The notes under the pieces: generated by a model
Told to the model about the DNA's origin: nothing
Database searches by the model: none
Seen by the model: only the letters and a program-made list of their open reading frames with translations
Translations under genes and position numbers: made by a program
Origin: Mesorhizobium sp. Root157
Lineage (GTDB): Bacteria; Pseudomonadota; Alphaproteobacteria; Rhizobiales; Rhizobiaceae
DNA: 64,000 nucleotides
Assembly: GCF_001427385.1 (NCBI RefSeq)
Contig: NZ_LMGJ01000001.1
Span: 445,868 to 509,867, forward strand
Direction: 5' to 3'
Shown: piece after piece, positions 36,147 through 46,678 of the stretch
Position numbering within the stretch: position 1 is the first letter of the stretch
Layout of the letters: each line of letters opens with the position of its first letter

Positions 36147-39100
36147 CTATTCAGCGGCTTTCGGATAAGAGACCGTCAGATCGCTTTCGGCAGCAGAGGC
36201 CGTGACCTCCTCGCCGAGTGGCTTCTTGCCCCGGCGAAACATGCGCCGGAAGAAGGCATGAAACTTGCTGTCCTTGCTCCTGGTGAAGATCATCAGCATC
36301 GATGGCGTCACGATCAGGGTGAGGATGGTCGCAAAGGCCAGGCCGAACACGATGGCCGAAGACAGCGCGATCCACCATTGTGTCGACGGCGCGTTGATCG
36401 TCGTCTCGCGATGGAAGATTTCCAGCCCAAGGCCGAAAGCGATCGGCAGCACGCCAAGGATCGCCGACAGCGCCGTCAGCACGACCGGACGGGCGCGCTC
36501 GCGGCAGGTCTGCAGCACCGCTTCCAGCTTGTCCCAACCTTCCTCGCGCAGCCGGTCGTAAGTGTCGATCAGCACGATGTTGTTGTTCACGACGACGCCG
36601 GCCAGGGCGATCATGCCGATGCCGGACATGACGATGACGAAGGCCTGCCCGGTCGCCAGCATGCCGAGCAATGCGCCGATCATCGCCATGACCACGCAAG
36701 ACAGCACCATCAGCACACTGGTGAACTTGTTGAACTGGGCAAGCAGCACGATGAAGATCAGGAAGATCGCCGCACCGAAGGCGTTCACCAGGAACGCGCC
36801 GGCTTCGGCACTATCCTCGTTCGAGCCTGCAAGTTTCCAGTCCACGCCCGGCTTTGCCATCTCGCCGACTACTTTCGCCACCTGGGCCTGCACAGCCGCG
36901 ACCTGGAGGCCGGTCGCGACGTTGGCCTGGATGGTGATGGTGCGCTTTCCGTCGATACGGTTCAGGATACCGACCGTGGGTTCCGGCTTGCGGGTGACGA
37001 AGTTGGAGATCGGCACGGAACCTTGCGCGGTCTGCACGCGAAGTTCGTCCAGGGTGGACAGCGTACGGCGGTCCTCGGGCAGGCGCAGCCTTATGTCCAC
37101 GGCATCGTCGGCGCCGGCCGGCCGGTAGTCGGTCAACTTCAGGCCCGTTGTGACAAGCTGCACAACCGTGCCGACCGAGGTCGGGCTGATGCCGTATTGC
37201 GCCGCCTTGGAGCGGTCGACCTGCAGCGCCCAGTCGATGCCGGGCGGCGGCAAGCCATCCGATAGGTCGATGACGCCGGGCACCTTGGCGACGGCGGCCG
37301 CGACCTGCTTGGCATAGTCATTCAGTCCGGTCGGGTCCGTCGCAGAGAGTTGCACCTGGATCGCCTTGCCGGTCGGCGGACCGGCGTCAGGTACCCGAAC
37401 CTCGACATCGACGCCGGGAATGCCAGCCATGGCGACGCGCAGATCATCGAGGATCTGATGCGCCGACTTGCGCTGGCGCCAATCGACGAACTCGTAGTTG
37501 ATGACGCCGACGACATCCTCGGGAATGTCCTCTCCGCCGCGCGTCTTGCCGACCTTCGTCAGAACCGACTTGATGCCGGGCCAACCGAGGATCCGGCTTT
37601 CCGCTTCGGTCGTGGCCGCATTCATCTCTTCAAGTGAGAGGTTACCGCGCGCATGAACGTAGAGAAGGCCATAGTCCGGCTCGACATTCGGGAAGAACTC
37701 GACGCCGTTGCCGTATTTGACATAGGAAAACAGCGAACCGCCGAGCAACAGCATGGTCAGCACGAGAACCGTGACCGGGTAATGCACGGCCTTCTTCACC
37801 ACGGCCATGTAAAGGCCGTCGCGATGTTCTTCCCCGTGGTTTTTCGGCGGTTTGGCGAAGATCGCACCGATCGATGGCGCAAAGATCAAGGCATAGGCCA
37901 TCGAGGCGGCCAGCGTCACGATCAGCGTGATCGGCAGGTACTTCATGAAGTCGCCGACGATGCCGGGCCAGAACAGCAGCGGCGAGAAGGCCGCGATGCG
38001 GGTCATGGTGGCGGCGATGACAGGGCCGGCCATGCGCTTGGCTGCTTCCTCGAAAGCCTGTTCCTTCGGCATGCCTTCGCCCATGCGCCGCTCGGCATAT
38101 TCCGTGACGATGATGGCATCGTCGACCAGCATGCCGACTGCCAGGATAAGGCTGAACAGCACGATCATGTTGATCGTGTAGCCCATCAGCGCCAGCGCCA
38201 ATATGCCCATCAGGAAAGATGACGGGATGGCAAGGCCGATCAGCATAGAGGCCCGTCCAGACAGCGCATAGAGGATGACGATGAAGACCAGGATGACGGC
38301 GATCATCACGTGGTTCTGCAGGTCGTTCAGAAGCTGGTTGACGAAGACCGACTTGTCTTGCGTGTACGTCACCTTGAGGTCGGGCAGCGCCTGTTTGCTC
38401 TGGGCAACGAACTGTTCGGATACCGCCTTTGCGCCCTCGATCGTCTCGACCACATTGGCGCCGATGCGCTTCTTGACGGCGATGGTGATGGCGCTCTTGC
38501 CGTCGATGCGGGCGATCGTCTCTGCGTCCTTGAACGTAGAACGCACGGTGGCAAGGTCACGAACGCGCACGACGGCGTTGGGACCGGCAACCACCGGAAG
38601 GTTGGCGACATCCTCCGGCGTTTCGATCAGCGCCGGCACCTTGACCGCGTATTTGCCTTCCGAACCCTCGATGGCTCCGGCGGCGACCAGGCTGTTGGAG
38701 GCGCCTATGCCTTGAATCAACTGGTCGAGCTGGAGCCCGTAGGAAGATAGCCGCACCGGATCGATGATGGCCTCGACCTGTTCGTCGCGCGAGCCCTGGA
38801 TTTCACCTTCCAGGACGCCCGGCACCTCCTCAATGCGATCGCGCAAGGTCTTGGCCGCCGCCGTCAGGGCGCGCTCCGGAATGTCGCCCGACAAGGTCAC
38901 GAAGACCACGGGGAATTCCGACAGGTTGACTTCGTTGACGGTTGGCTCCTCGACACCCGCCGGCAGGTCGCGCTTGGCATCCTGCACCTTGTTGCGGGTG
39001 TCTATCAGCGCGTCGCCCAGGTCCGTCGACGGATCGAATTCGACGATGACGTTGGCGCCGCCCTGGAAAGCATTCGACTTCATCTCCTTGAGCCCCTTGA

Positions 39101-39320
39101 GGCTCTTGAGCTGCGACTCGACCGGGCGCAGCAGCAGGCGCTCGGCGTCTTCCGGCGAAATGCCCTGATAGATCAGGCTGACATACATGATCGGAATGGC
39201 GACGTCGGGCTCGGCCTCCTTGGGCACTGCCCGATAAGCCAACGCCCCGGCGATCACCAGGAAGAGCAGGACCGACAGTGTCAGACGCGCGTTATGGATC
39301 GCAATTTTAACGATATCCAT
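36147..39320 (-). CDS. RND efflux pump permease
   Basis: Inner-membrane proton-driven exporter of 1057 residues. N-terminal helix, two large periplasmic loops and two blocks of hydrophobic helices (about 335-540 and 860-1020) are in the expected order. The proton-relay aspartates are seen in GMLVDDAIIVTEYAERRM. The C-terminus carries a charged tail of about 40 residues. It forms the tripartite pump with the adaptor encoded nine bases upstream; no outer-membrane factor gene is nearby. Substrates cannot be inferred. Confidence 0.93.
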   Translation of the reverse strand: MDIVKIAIHNARLTLSVLLFLVIAGALAYRAVPKEAEPDVAIPIMYVSLIYQGISPEDAERLLLRPVESQLKSLKGLKEMKSNAFQGGANVIVEFDPSTDLGDALIDTRNKVQDAKRDLPAGVEEPTVNEVNLSEFPVVFVTLSGDIPERALTAAAKTLRDRIEEVPGVLEGEIQGSRDEQVEAIIDPVRLSSYGLQLDQLIQGIGASNSLVAAGAIEGSEGKYAVKVPALIETPEDVANLPVVAGPNAVVRVRDLATVRSTFKDAETIARIDGKSAITIAVKKRIGANVVETIEGAKAVSEQFVAQSKQALPDLKVTYTQDKSVFVNQLLNDLQNHVMIAVILVFIVILYALSGRASMLIGLAIPSSFLMGILALALMGYTINMIVLFSLILAVGMLVDDAIIVTEYAERRMGEGMPKEQAFEEAAKRMAGPVIAATMTRIAAFSPLLFWPGIVGDFMKYLPITLIVTLAASMAYALIFAPSIGAIFAKPPKNHGEEHRDGLYMAVVKKAVHYPVTVLVLTMLLLGGSLFSYVKYGNGVEFFPNVEPDYGLLYVHARGNLSLEEMNAATTEAESRILGWPGIKSVLTKVGKTRGGEDIPEDVVGVINYEFVDWRQRKSAHQILDDLRVAMAGIPGVDVEVRVPDAGPPTGKAIQVQLSATDPTGLNDYAKQVAAAVAKVPGVIDLSDGLPPPGIDWALQVDRSKAAQYGISPTSVGTVVQLVTTGLKLTDYRPAGADDAVDIRLRLPEDRRTLSTLDELRVQTAQGSVPISNFVTRKPEPTVGILNRIDGKRTITIQANVATGLQVAAVQAQVAKVVGEMAKPGVDWKLAGSNEDSAEAGAFLVNAFGAAIFLIFIVLLAQFNKFTSVLMVLSCVVMAMIGALLGMLATGQAFVIVMSGIGMIALAGVVVNNNIVLIDTYDRLREEGWDKLEAVLQTCRERARPVVLTALSAILGVLPIAFGLGLEIFHRETTINAPSTQWWIALSSAIVFGLAFATILTLIVTPSMLMIFTRSKDSKFHAFFRRMFRRGKKPLGEEVTASAAESDLTVSYPKAAE

Positions 39321-39329
39321 GAGGTAGCC

Positions 39330-40463
39330 TCACTGCGTTCCGGACGTGTCTTGAACGAGTTTTTTGACCGCCGCCTCGTCGGCCACAACGGCATTGACCT
39401 CGTCGCCTTCCTTGACGAGATCCTGCCCGGCAACGATCACCTGCGCGCCGTCAGGTATGCCCGCCAACACCAGGCCGTTCTGCGTGTCGTCAATCAGGTC
39501 GATCGGATAGAAGGCGACCTTGCCATCGGCACCTACGGCGCGAATGCCGAGATCGCCGTCCTTGCTGAGCGTCACCACCGAACGCGGCAGCGTGATCGCG
39601 TCGGTCGGGGCGGTCTGCACGGTGATCTCGGCCGTCATGCCTGCGGGAATGGCGCCGTCGGCGTTGGGAATGGCGATCTCGACGCGGAAGGTGCGGGTCG
39701 CCGAGGACGCATCGCGGCTGATATAGCGCACGGTTCCTTCGACAACGTCGCCGCTGACCAGCCTGACTTTGGCCTCGTCGCCGATCTTGAGGTAGCCGAG
39801 GTCGCGCTCGCTGACTTCGCCGCGCGCCACGATCGGATCGAGGCTCAGGATGGTCGCAACCTCGCCGCCCTGCATGATGGCGCTGCCGAGTTCGACTGCA
39901 ACGCGGTCGATGACGCCGTCGAACGGGGCCTTGACCTCGTTGCGGGCGAGTTCCGCCTCAGCCGCATCGAGTTGCGACTTGGCGGCCGCAAGCGCCGAAC
40001 GCGCCGTGTCGAGTTGAAGCTTCGGCAGGTTGCCGGACTTGGCCAGCCGTTCCGAGGCGTCGATTTCGGCCTGGCGCTGGGCGAGAAGCTGCTTGGCATT
40101 GGCCACTGCCGAAACCTTCTCCTCCGCATCGAGCATCAGGACCAGGTCGCCGGTCTTGACCCGGTCGCCCTGCTTGACGGGCAGTTCGGATATCACGCCG
40201 CCGACCCGGGTAGCCAGCACCGCGCGCTTGTCGGCTTCAGTCAGGCCGGAAATGCGGATCGCGCGGGCATGGGCCTGTCGCGGCGGAACAACGACGCTGA
40301 CGGTCCTGAGCAGAGGGGCTTCGGCCTTTGGCTGTTCGGCTGCACTCGGCTTTTCCGCCTGAGCGTCGCTGCCAACCGACGAAAAGGCGCCGGTCGCGAC
40401 CCATCCGGCAAAAACGATGAGCACAACAATGGCGGCAAGCTTGTGAAACTTGAATTTTGACAT
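39330..40463 (-). CDS. RND efflux pump periplasmic adaptor
   Basis: Membrane-fusion protein of 377 residues. N-terminal anchor (KLAAIVVLIVFAGWVATGAF), then barrel-sandwich halves around a helical hairpin (about 120-175, rich in Ala, Gln and Leu), then the beta-barrel (ELGSAIMQGGEVATILSL, EGTVRYISRDA). ATG 40463 is eight bases from GGAAAG; an ATG six bases earlier is also in frame. First gene of the adaptor-permease pair. Confidence 0.92.
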   Translation of the reverse strand: MSKFKFHKLAAIVVLIVFAGWVATGAFSSVGSDAQAEKPSAAEQPKAEAPLLRTVSVVVPPRQAHARAIRISGLTEADKRAVLATRVGGVISELPVKQGDRVKTGDLVLMLDAEEKVSAVANAKQLLAQRQAEIDASERLAKSGNLPKLQLDTARSALAAAKSQLDAAEAELARNEVKAPFDGVIDRVAVELGSAIMQGGEVATILSLDPIVARGEVSERDLGYLKIGDEAKVRLVSGDVVEGTVRYISRDASSATRTFRVEIAIPNADGAIPAGMTAEITVQTAPTDAITLPRSVVTLSKDGDLGIRAVGADGKVAFYPIDLIDDTQNGLVLAGIPDGAQVIVAGQDLVKEGDEVNAVVADEAAVKKLVQDTSGTQ

Positions 40464-40911
40464 TGTCATCTTTCCGGTGCGCAGTGGCTTGGCCAGGCGG
40501 CGTCTTCTAGAGACGCGACCGTCCATATGGGTATGCACGCTTCGCGTTCAATTCGTCGTGAGCGACGGAGGGCGCCTTCTACATCAACTTCGCGGCGCGA
40601 AATAGTCAGAAAAGTTGATTAATCTATTGAACCGCGATGATAAAGGCACGGAAATCAGGCCTCCAAAGCCCGCTGCCTAGCCATTTTAAGCCAATTGGCA
40701 GCAGTCGTCAGCATGACGTTGCGGAAATAGATTTTTCATCTCCAACGTGTCGGGTGTGTGGCGTTCGCGGCGCTGGTGGTCCAGCCGTGTCCTCTCTCCT
40801 TCGGCCCAAGGACGCAGCAGCAGGCGCTGTTCCGACAGCCGCATGAATTTTTTTCTGGCAGCAGTTCCAGGAAAAGCGGGACCCCTTTCCGTCCGGATTT
40901 GTGTGAGAAAC
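40464..40911. other. Intergenic stretch before the RND operon and after the aldolase gene
   Basis: About 450 bases between the RND adaptor and the end of the aldolase gene. It must hold the RND promoter near 40500-40640, but no clear box or repressor gene is seen. Short frames on both strands between 40637 and 40950 have no family resemblance. No known repeat is seen here. Confidence 0.45.
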
Positions 40912-40940
40912 AAAAAACCCGGGCGCGAGGCCCGGGTTTG
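40912..40940 (-). terminator. Rho-independent terminator of the aldolase gene
   Basis: On the minus strand AAACCCGGGC, a short loop and its complement GCCCGGGTTT end in a run of T. It lies about 25 bases beyond the aldolase stop codon. Confidence 0.85.
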
Positions 40941-40963
40941 AAGTCATTTCTTGCCGGCGTTGG

Positions 40964-41857
40964 CTATTTGCTGGCGCGGGACGCTTCGAAAATGCTGTCG
41001 ATCGCCGATCCTAGCAAAGCGTTGAACTCGCCGTCGGTCTGGCCGGCCGAAAGACCCTCGGTCAAGGCACGCGAGAAACTGGCGATCATGCCGTCATTCT
41101 GTTTCAGCTTTTCATTCGCATCGGCGCGGGAATAGCCGCCGGACAGGGCGACGACGCGCATGACGCGCGGATCGTCAATCAGCGGCTTGTAGAGATTCGC
41201 TTTCGTCGGCAGCGTCAGTTTCAGCATGACCTGCTTGCCGGCCGGCACATCGTCGAGATGCTTGCGGATCTCCGCAAGCAGGATGTCTTCCGCTTCCGCC
41301 TTGTCCGGGATCGAAATCGTGACCTCCGGCTCGATAATCGGAACGAGACCGTGCGCCAGGACCTGCTTGCCGACTTCGAACTGCTGGGCAACAACGGCGG
41401 CGATGCCTTTCGGGTTCGCCGCGTCGATCACCGACCGCTCCTTGGTGCCGAAGATCCCCTTTGCGACGGCGCGCTTCAACAGAGCGTCGAGGGCAGGCAT
41501 GGGCTTCATCAGCTTGACGCCGTCTGTCGCCTCCGCCAGACCCTGGTCTATTTTCAGGAAGGGCACCACGTGGCGCTTTTCCCACAGATACTGCGCGGTC
41601 GGCGTGCCGTCGATGTCGCGGTCCATGGTCTGCTCGAACAGGATCGCGCCCATGACCTTGTCACCAGTGAAGGCAGGCGACTTGATGATCCGCGCGCGCA
41701 TCTGATGAACGAGGTCAAACATTTCCGCGTCATTCGACCAGGCGCTTTCGTCGACGCCGTAAAGCTTGAGCGCCTTCGGCGTGGAGCCGCCCGACTGATC
41801 GAGCGCTGCAATGAAGCCATCCTTGTTTGCGGCCTGCGCGGCCATGACCTTGTTCAT
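40964..41857 (-). CDS. fda: Fructose-bisphosphate aldolase, class I
   Basis: Cleaves fructose-1,6-bisphosphate through a Schiff base; metal-independent. 297 residues, typical for the bacterial class I form related to Staphylococcus Fda. Motifs seen: [37 protein letters not shown] and [14 protein letters not shown] with the active-site lysine. ATG 41857 has GGGAG upstream; the longer frame to 41965 crosses a repeat. Last gene of the tkt-gap-antiporter-pgk-aldolase run on this strand. Confidence 0.94.
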   Translation of the reverse strand: MNKVMAAQAANKDGFIAALDQSGGSTPKALKLYGVDESAWSNDAEMFDLVHQMRARIIKSPAFTGDKVMGAILFEQTMDRDIDGTPTAQYLWEKRHVVPFLKIDQGLAEATDGVKLMKPMPALDALLKRAVAKGIFGTKERSVIDAANPKGIAAVVAQQFEVGKQVLAHGLVPIIEPEVTISIPDKAEAEDILLAEIRKHLDDVPAGKQVMLKLTLPTKANLYKPLIDDPRVMRVVALSGGYSRADANEKLKQNDGMIASFSRALTEGLSAGQTDGEFNALLGSAIDSIFEASRASK

Positions 41858-41907
41858 CTCATTCTCCCAAGTCGAGTGATTTCCAAATCCAAACATCAAG
41901 CCGTGCT

Positions 41908-42025
41908 CTAAAGCATTTTGCGGCAAGGGGAAATCTCCTTGCGTTGCGCAAATGCGGCCAAACAATCAGCCGGGGCGTGTTCTGTCCGAAAACCGGTTTC
42001 CACTTTTCGGGAACACTGCCTGGTG
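41908..42025. repeat. Palindromic mosaic repeat, module without the main stem
   Basis: Between the aldolase and pgk genes. It contains CTAAAGCATTTTGCGGC and an imperfect palindrome, GTCCGAAAACCGGTTTCC next to ACTTTTCGGGAAC. The latter matches the second module of the repeats at 3280-3330 and 57040-57140. The 11-bp stem of those copies is absent here. Confidence 0.5.
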
Positions 42026-42076
42026 CCACAACGCCGTTCCGCCGGCACGGATGTGCCGGCAGGTTCGAGGCGGACT

Positions 42077-43273
42077 TCAAGCCTTCAATACATCGACGCC
42101 CGGCAACGGCTTGCCTTCCATCCACTCCAGGAAGGCGCCTCCGGCTGTCGAGACATAGGTGAAGTCGTCGGCAACGCCGGCATGGTTGAGTGCGGCGACC
42201 GTGTCGCCGCCGCCGGCGACCGAGACCAGCTTGCCGGCCTTGGTGCGTTCTGCCGCATGGCGGGCTGCGGTCACAGTCGCACGGTCGAACGGTTCGATCT
42301 CGAAAGCGCCCAACGGTCCGTTCCACACCAGCGTCGCTGCCCGGTCGATCCACTGGGTGATCGTATCGACCGTTTGCGGGCCGACATCGAGGATCATCGC
42401 ATCGGCCGGCACGGCATTGACCGGAACGGTCTCGTTGGCAGCGCCGGCCTTGAACTCTCTGGCTATCACGCCGTCGGAAGGCAGGATCAGGGCGCAGCCC
42501 GCTTCCGCCGCCTCGATCATGATCTGCTTGGCGGTCTGGGCGAGGTCGTGCTCGGCCAGCGATTTGCCGATATTGGTGCCGCGCGCCGCCATGAAGGTGT
42601 TGGCCATGCCGCCGCCGATGACGAGCGCATCGACCTTTTTTACCAGATTCATCAAAAGGTCGATCTTGGTCGAAACCTTGGCGCCGCCGACAATGGCGAT
42701 GACCGGCTTGACCGGATCGCCGAGGCCCTTTTCCAGCGCATCCAGTTCCGCTTCCATCGAACGGCCGGCGAAGGCCGGCAGGATGTGGGCGAGGCCTTCG
42801 GTCGAGGCATGGGCGCGGTGCGCGGCGGAAAACGCGTCGTTGACGTAGAGGTCGCCGTTGGCGGCCAGCTTTCGCGTGAAGTCCGGATCGTTCTTTTCTT
42901 CTGCCTTGTAGAAGCGGGTGTTTTCCAGCAAAAGCACCTCTCCGTCCTTCATCGCACCAACCGCGGCCGCGGCCTTCTCGCCGATGCAGTCGGCGGCGAA
43001 GGAGACCGGACGGCCAAGCACCTCGGCGGTCGCCTTTGCGATCGGCTCAAGCGAAAGCTCCGGCGCAGGCCCTTCCTTCGGGCGCCCGAAATGCGCCAGC
43101 AGGATAACCTTGGCGCCCTTCTTCGACAGCTCTTCGATGGTCGGGGCGATACGTTCGATGCGGGTCGCGTCGGTAACCTTGCCATCCGCCATCGGCACGT
43201 TGAGATCGACCCTGACCAGAACGCGCTTGCCCATCACCGTGCCAATATCGTCGAGCGTCTTGAAGCCTGCCAT
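42077..43273 (-). CDS. pgk: Phosphoglycerate kinase
   Basis: Transfers phosphate between 1,3-bisphosphoglycerate and ADP; cytoplasmic, 398 residues. Motifs [25 protein letters not shown] and the C-terminal [16 protein letters not shown] are present. ATG 43273 has GGAAAGGA eight bases upstream. It lies between the antiporter gene and the aldolase gene on the same strand. Confidence 0.96.
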   Translation of the reverse strand: MAGFKTLDDIGTVMGKRVLVRVDLNVPMADGKVTDATRIERIAPTIEELSKKGAKVILLAHFGRPKEGPAPELSLEPIAKATAEVLGRPVSFAADCIGEKAAAAVGAMKDGEVLLLENTRFYKAEEKNDPDFTRKLAANGDLYVNDAFSAAHRAHASTEGLAHILPAFAGRSMEAELDALEKGLGDPVKPVIAIVGGAKVSTKIDLLMNLVKKVDALVIGGGMANTFMAARGTNIGKSLAEHDLAQTAKQIMIEAAEAGCALILPSDGVIAREFKAGAANETVPVNAVPADAMILDVGPQTVDTITQWIDRAATLVWNGPLGAFEIEPFDRATVTAARHAAERTKAGKLVSVAGGGDTVAALNHAGVADDFTYVSTAGGAFLEWMEGKPLPGVDVLKA

Positions 43274-43373
43274 GACAATCCTTTCCCGCGAAAAGCCGCC
43301 GGACCATAGCCGGCGCGGCTGGTGATGCAAGCTTGCGCTCCCAGCTGCAACGAAAATCTTTCAAAGTGTGCCG

Positions 43374-45326
43374 TCAGGCCGCGGTCGGCGGCGCGTCTTC
43401 AGGCGCCTCTGCTTCATCCAGTCTTGGATCGAGCGGCTTGAATTCGACAACCCGGGACTCAACCGGCTCCGTTCCAGGCGCCGGTTGCGGGTCGAAGGTC
43501 TGCTCTGCGGCCGGATTCGGCTTTGGTTTTGCTCCAACGATCAGCTTGACGATACGGTCGTAGATTTCGCCGGGGCTGAGGAACACCGGCACCCGCGCCA
43601 CCGGTGCGGTCGGCTCGAAGGAAAGGCCGAGCCCGGTGATGCGGCCTTTCTCATCGACGTCGCGCACGATCAATTCGATAGGGCCGAGCAGCAGCCGGTC
43701 GGCATATTCGGCATGGCCGCCCAATCGGCCGACGACCAGCGCGCCGACGGTCAGCTTGCTTTCCGCTTCCGTCAGGCCGGGTCCATAAGCGGCCTCCAGT
43801 TCGGCTGCCGGGCGCGCCGGATCGACGGCGAAAGCGCCGAAGAAGTCCGCATCCTCCGGATCGACGGCAGCGCGGCTGGCGAACAGCTTGTCGAGCAGGC
43901 GCGGATAGCGATCCGGCACGAAAATATAGACATTGTCGCCTGCGGCCAGCCGGCCCATGTCCTGGAAGCGCATGGAACGCCCCTCACGCACGACCAGCGA
44001 CGGGCGCGCCCAGCGCGGAATGCGCTCGCCACGCGCCACCGGACTGCCCGGCGCGACCTTGTAGGCAAGCAGTTCGTGGCGGGCGGAACCAGGCAATTCC
44101 AGTTCGACCTTGTTGAGCGGACCTAATCGTGCCGGCACGATGAGGCCGAGGCGCCGTGCCAGCGGTCCGACCGTCCAGCCCTGTACGACAAGCGACACAA
44201 GAACGACAATGAAGGCGACGTTGAAGATGAGGCGGCCGTTTTCCAGGCCTCCAAGGAGCGGTGTTATCGCAAGCAGGATCGACACCGCGCCACGCAGGCC
44301 GACCCATGAGATGAACGCGACCTCCGGGCGTGGCAGGCGAAAGGGCATCAGACAGAGCCACACCGCAACAGGGCGGGCCACGAAAATCAGGAACAGGCCG
44401 AGCAGTACCGCCGGGATCAGGATGGCCGGAAACTGCGAGGGCGTGGCGAACAGACCCAGCACCAGGAACATGATGATCTGCGCCAGCCATGACATGCCGT
44501 CCTGGAATCGCTTCAGCATGGTGACGGCTCGGATGTCGGAATTGCCGGCCACCAAGCCGGCCAGATAGACCGCCAGGAAGCCGGAACCGCCAAGGCTACC
44601 TGCCGCAGCGAAAACCATCATCGACAGCGTCAGCACGAAGATCGGCAACAGGCCGTGATCAAGGTTGAGCCGGTCGACGAGCCGCACGATCGCCATGCCG
44701 CCAAAAATACCGACGGCGGCGCCGATACCCATGCTGACCAAGAAGCCGAGAACGAGGTCGACGACGAGAACCTGGGCCTCCGGGTCGGCGCCGGCGGCGA
44801 TGATCTCGACCAGCGTGATGGCGAGGAAGATGGCGATAGGATCGTTGCTTCCCGATTCGACTTCCAGCGTCGAGCGCACCCGTTCACGCAAATTGATGTC
44901 GCCGGCGCGCAGCAGGAAGAACACCGCCGCCGCATCGGTGGAGGCAACCGCGGCTCCAAGCAGAAGCGATTCCAGCCATGACAGATCGAGCAGGTAGAAG
45001 GCGGCCGTCCCCAGGATCGCCGTGGTTATGAGCACACCCACCGTAGCAAGCGCCAGCGCCGGGCCGGCCGCTTGCTTGAGCATATTGAGCGGCGTGCCGA
45101 ATCCGGAATCGAACAGGATGACGGCAAGCGCCAGCGAGCCGACGAAATAGGCGACCTGCGCATTGTCGAACTGGATGCCCAACCCATCGCCGCCGGTGAT
45201 CAGGCCGATGCTCAAAAACAGCAGTAGCAAGGGAGCGCCGAAGCGAAAGGCGATGAGACTGGAGAACGCAGCCGCGATCACAAGCCCGGTGCCGACCAGC
45301 GTCACCAGATAGATCGCGTGCTCCAT
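43374..45326 (-). CDS. Potassium/proton antiporter (NhaP2/CvrA type)
   Basis: Cation/proton antiporter of the CPA1 family, 650 residues. About twelve hydrophobic segments fill the first 400 residues, with the ion-site region ASTDAAAVFF and VESGSNDPIAIFLAI. A cytoplasmic TrkA-C-like/CorC-type regulatory region follows (about 420-580), then a Pro/Glu-rich tail. Such proteins export K+ in exchange for protons and help with volume and pH control. It interrupts the glycolytic run between gap and pgk on the same strand. Confidence 0.9.
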   Translation of the reverse strand: MEHAIYLVTLVGTGLVIAAAFSSLIAFRFGAPLLLLFLSIGLITGGDGLGIQFDNAQVAYFVGSLALAVILFDSGFGTPLNMLKQAAGPALALATVGVLITTAILGTAAFYLLDLSWLESLLLGAAVASTDAAAVFFLLRAGDINLRERVRSTLEVESGSNDPIAIFLAITLVEIIAAGADPEAQVLVVDLVLGFLVSMGIGAAVGIFGGMAIVRLVDRLNLDHGLLPIFVLTLSMMVFAAAGSLGGSGFLAVYLAGLVAGNSDIRAVTMLKRFQDGMSWLAQIIMFLVLGLFATPSQFPAILIPAVLLGLFLIFVARPVAVWLCLMPFRLPRPEVAFISWVGLRGAVSILLAITPLLGGLENGRLIFNVAFIVVLVSLVVQGWTVGPLARRLGLIVPARLGPLNKVELELPGSARHELLAYKVAPGSPVARGERIPRWARPSLVVREGRSMRFQDMGRLAAGDNVYIFVPDRYPRLLDKLFASRAAVDPEDADFFGAFAVDPARPAAELEAAYGPGLTEAESKLTVGALVVGRLGGHAEYADRLLLGPIELIVRDVDEKGRITGLGLSFEPTAPVARVPVFLSPGEIYDRIVKLIVGAKPKPNPAAEQTFDPQPAPGTEPVESRVVEFKPLDPRLDEAEAPEDAPPTAA

Positions 45327-45475
45327 ACCCCCGCCTTCCCTTCGGCGTTCAGTCCCCTTCGGGACGTGCCATTTTTCTGCTTAAGGCAGAGTGAGGCGAA
45401 GACATGGCGTTGGGCAAGCTTTTCGGCGCAAATATCCGTCCGCGACGCATATTTTTTGTTCTGACGGACCCAAAA

Positions 45476-45505
45476 GAAAACGCCCGGTCGGAGCCGGGCG
45501 TTTCT
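45476..45505 (-). terminator. Rho-independent terminator of gap
   Basis: On the minus strand AAACGCCCGGC, a short loop and the complementary GCCGGGCG-type arm are followed by TTTTCTTTT. It lies 20 bases after the gap stop codon, so the antiporter gene downstream needs its own promoter. Confidence 0.85.
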
Positions 45506-45525
45506 CTGCTATCTAGGATCGTAAA

Positions 45526-46536
45526 TCAGCCGATCGTCTTGCCGAAGGCAACCGCCGTATCGGCCATGCGGTTGGAGAAGCCCCACTCGTTGTCGTACCA
45601 CGACATGACGCGCGCAAGATTGCCCTCGACGACCTTGGTCTGGTCGAGCGCGAAGGTCGAAGAGGCGGGGTTGTGGTTGAGGTCGATCGAAACCAGAGGC
45701 TCGTTGGTATAGGCTAGGATGCCCTTGAGCGGGCCGTCCGCTGCGGCAACCAGCACCTGGTTGACTTCTTCCACCGTCACGTTGCGCTTGGGGATGAACT
45801 TGAAGTCGATGACCGAGACATTCGGCGTCGGCACGCGGATAGAAACGCCGTCGAGCTTGCCCTTCAGTTCCGGCAGCACCAGGCCGACGGCCTTGGCCGC
45901 ACCGGTCGATGTCGGGATCATCGACACCGCCGCCGCACGCCCCCGGTAGAGATCCTTGTGCATGGTATCGAGCGTCGGTTGGTCGCCCGTATAGGCATGC
46001 ACCGTCGTCATGAAACCCTTCTCGATGCCGAAGGCGTTGTTCAGCACCATGGCCACCGGCGCCAGGCAGTTGGTGGTGCAGGACGCGTTGGAAATTACGA
46101 TGTGGTCCTTGGTCAGTTTGTCGTGGTTGACGCCGTAGACGACGGTCAGGTCGGCGCCGTCTGCGGGAGCCGAGACGATGACGCGCTTGGCGCCTGCCGC
46201 GATATGCGCCGATGCCTTTTCCTTCGAGGTGAAGAAGCCGGTGCATTCGAGCACGATGTCGACGCCAAGATCGCCCCAAGGCAGCTTCGACGGATCACGC
46301 TCGGCAAACACCTTGAAGGATTCGGAGCCGACGCTGATCGTGTTGCCGTCGACCTTCACTTCGTTGGGAAAGCGGCCGTGCACGCTGTCATAGCGCAGGA
46401 GATGCGCATTGGTTTCGACCGGACCGAGATCGTTGATGGCGACCACGTCGATATCCTTGCGGCCGCTCTCGTAGATCGCACGCAGAATGTTGCGGCCGAT
46501 GCGGCCAAAGCCATTGATGGCAACCTTCAAAGTCAT
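45526..46536 (-). CDS. gap: Glyceraldehyde-3-phosphate dehydrogenase, type I
   Basis: Oxidises glyceraldehyde-3-phosphate to 1,3-bisphosphoglycerate; cytoplasmic, 336 residues. NAD-binding [10 protein letters not shown] (7-16), catalytic Cys153 in SNASCTTNC and His180 in TVHAYTGDQ are present. The AINDL sequence suggests NAD preference. ATG 46536 is six bases from AGGAG; an ATG six bases upstream is too near it. Followed by a strong terminator. Confidence 0.96.
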   Translation of the reverse strand: MTLKVAINGFGRIGRNILRAIYESGRKDIDVVAINDLGPVETNAHLLRYDSVHGRFPNEVKVDGNTISVGSESFKVFAERDPSKLPWGDLGVDIVLECTGFFTSKEKASAHIAAGAKRVIVSAPADGADLTVVYGVNHDKLTKDHIVISNASCTTNCLAPVAMVLNNAFGIEKGFMTTVHAYTGDQPTLDTMHKDLYRGRAAAVSMIPTSTGAAKAVGLVLPELKGKLDGVSIRVPTPNVSVIDFKFIPKRNVTVEEVNQVLVAAADGPLKGILAYTNEPLVSIDLNHNPASSTFALDQTKVVEGNLARVMSWYDNEWGFSNRMADTAVAFGKTIG

Positions 46537-46678
46537 AGTCATCTCCTGGGGGCGGAAAACTTCCTGCCGTTTCATAACGGCGGACGTTGGAGGAATCCAC
46601 CACCCGCCATGCTCTTCAAATCGATTAGCCGGACCTGGCCTAGTAACTCCTCAAGCCTGCCTTGCAGCGTCCCTGCCG

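Noticed and set aside
36258..37265. 335-codon plus-strand frame opposite the RND permease gene
   Set aside because: Shadow frame; the permease on the other strand has all expected motifs.
40637..40947. Short frames on both strands in the gap before the aldolase terminator
   Set aside because: No similarity, no good ribosome site, and the frames overlap each other; treated as non-coding.
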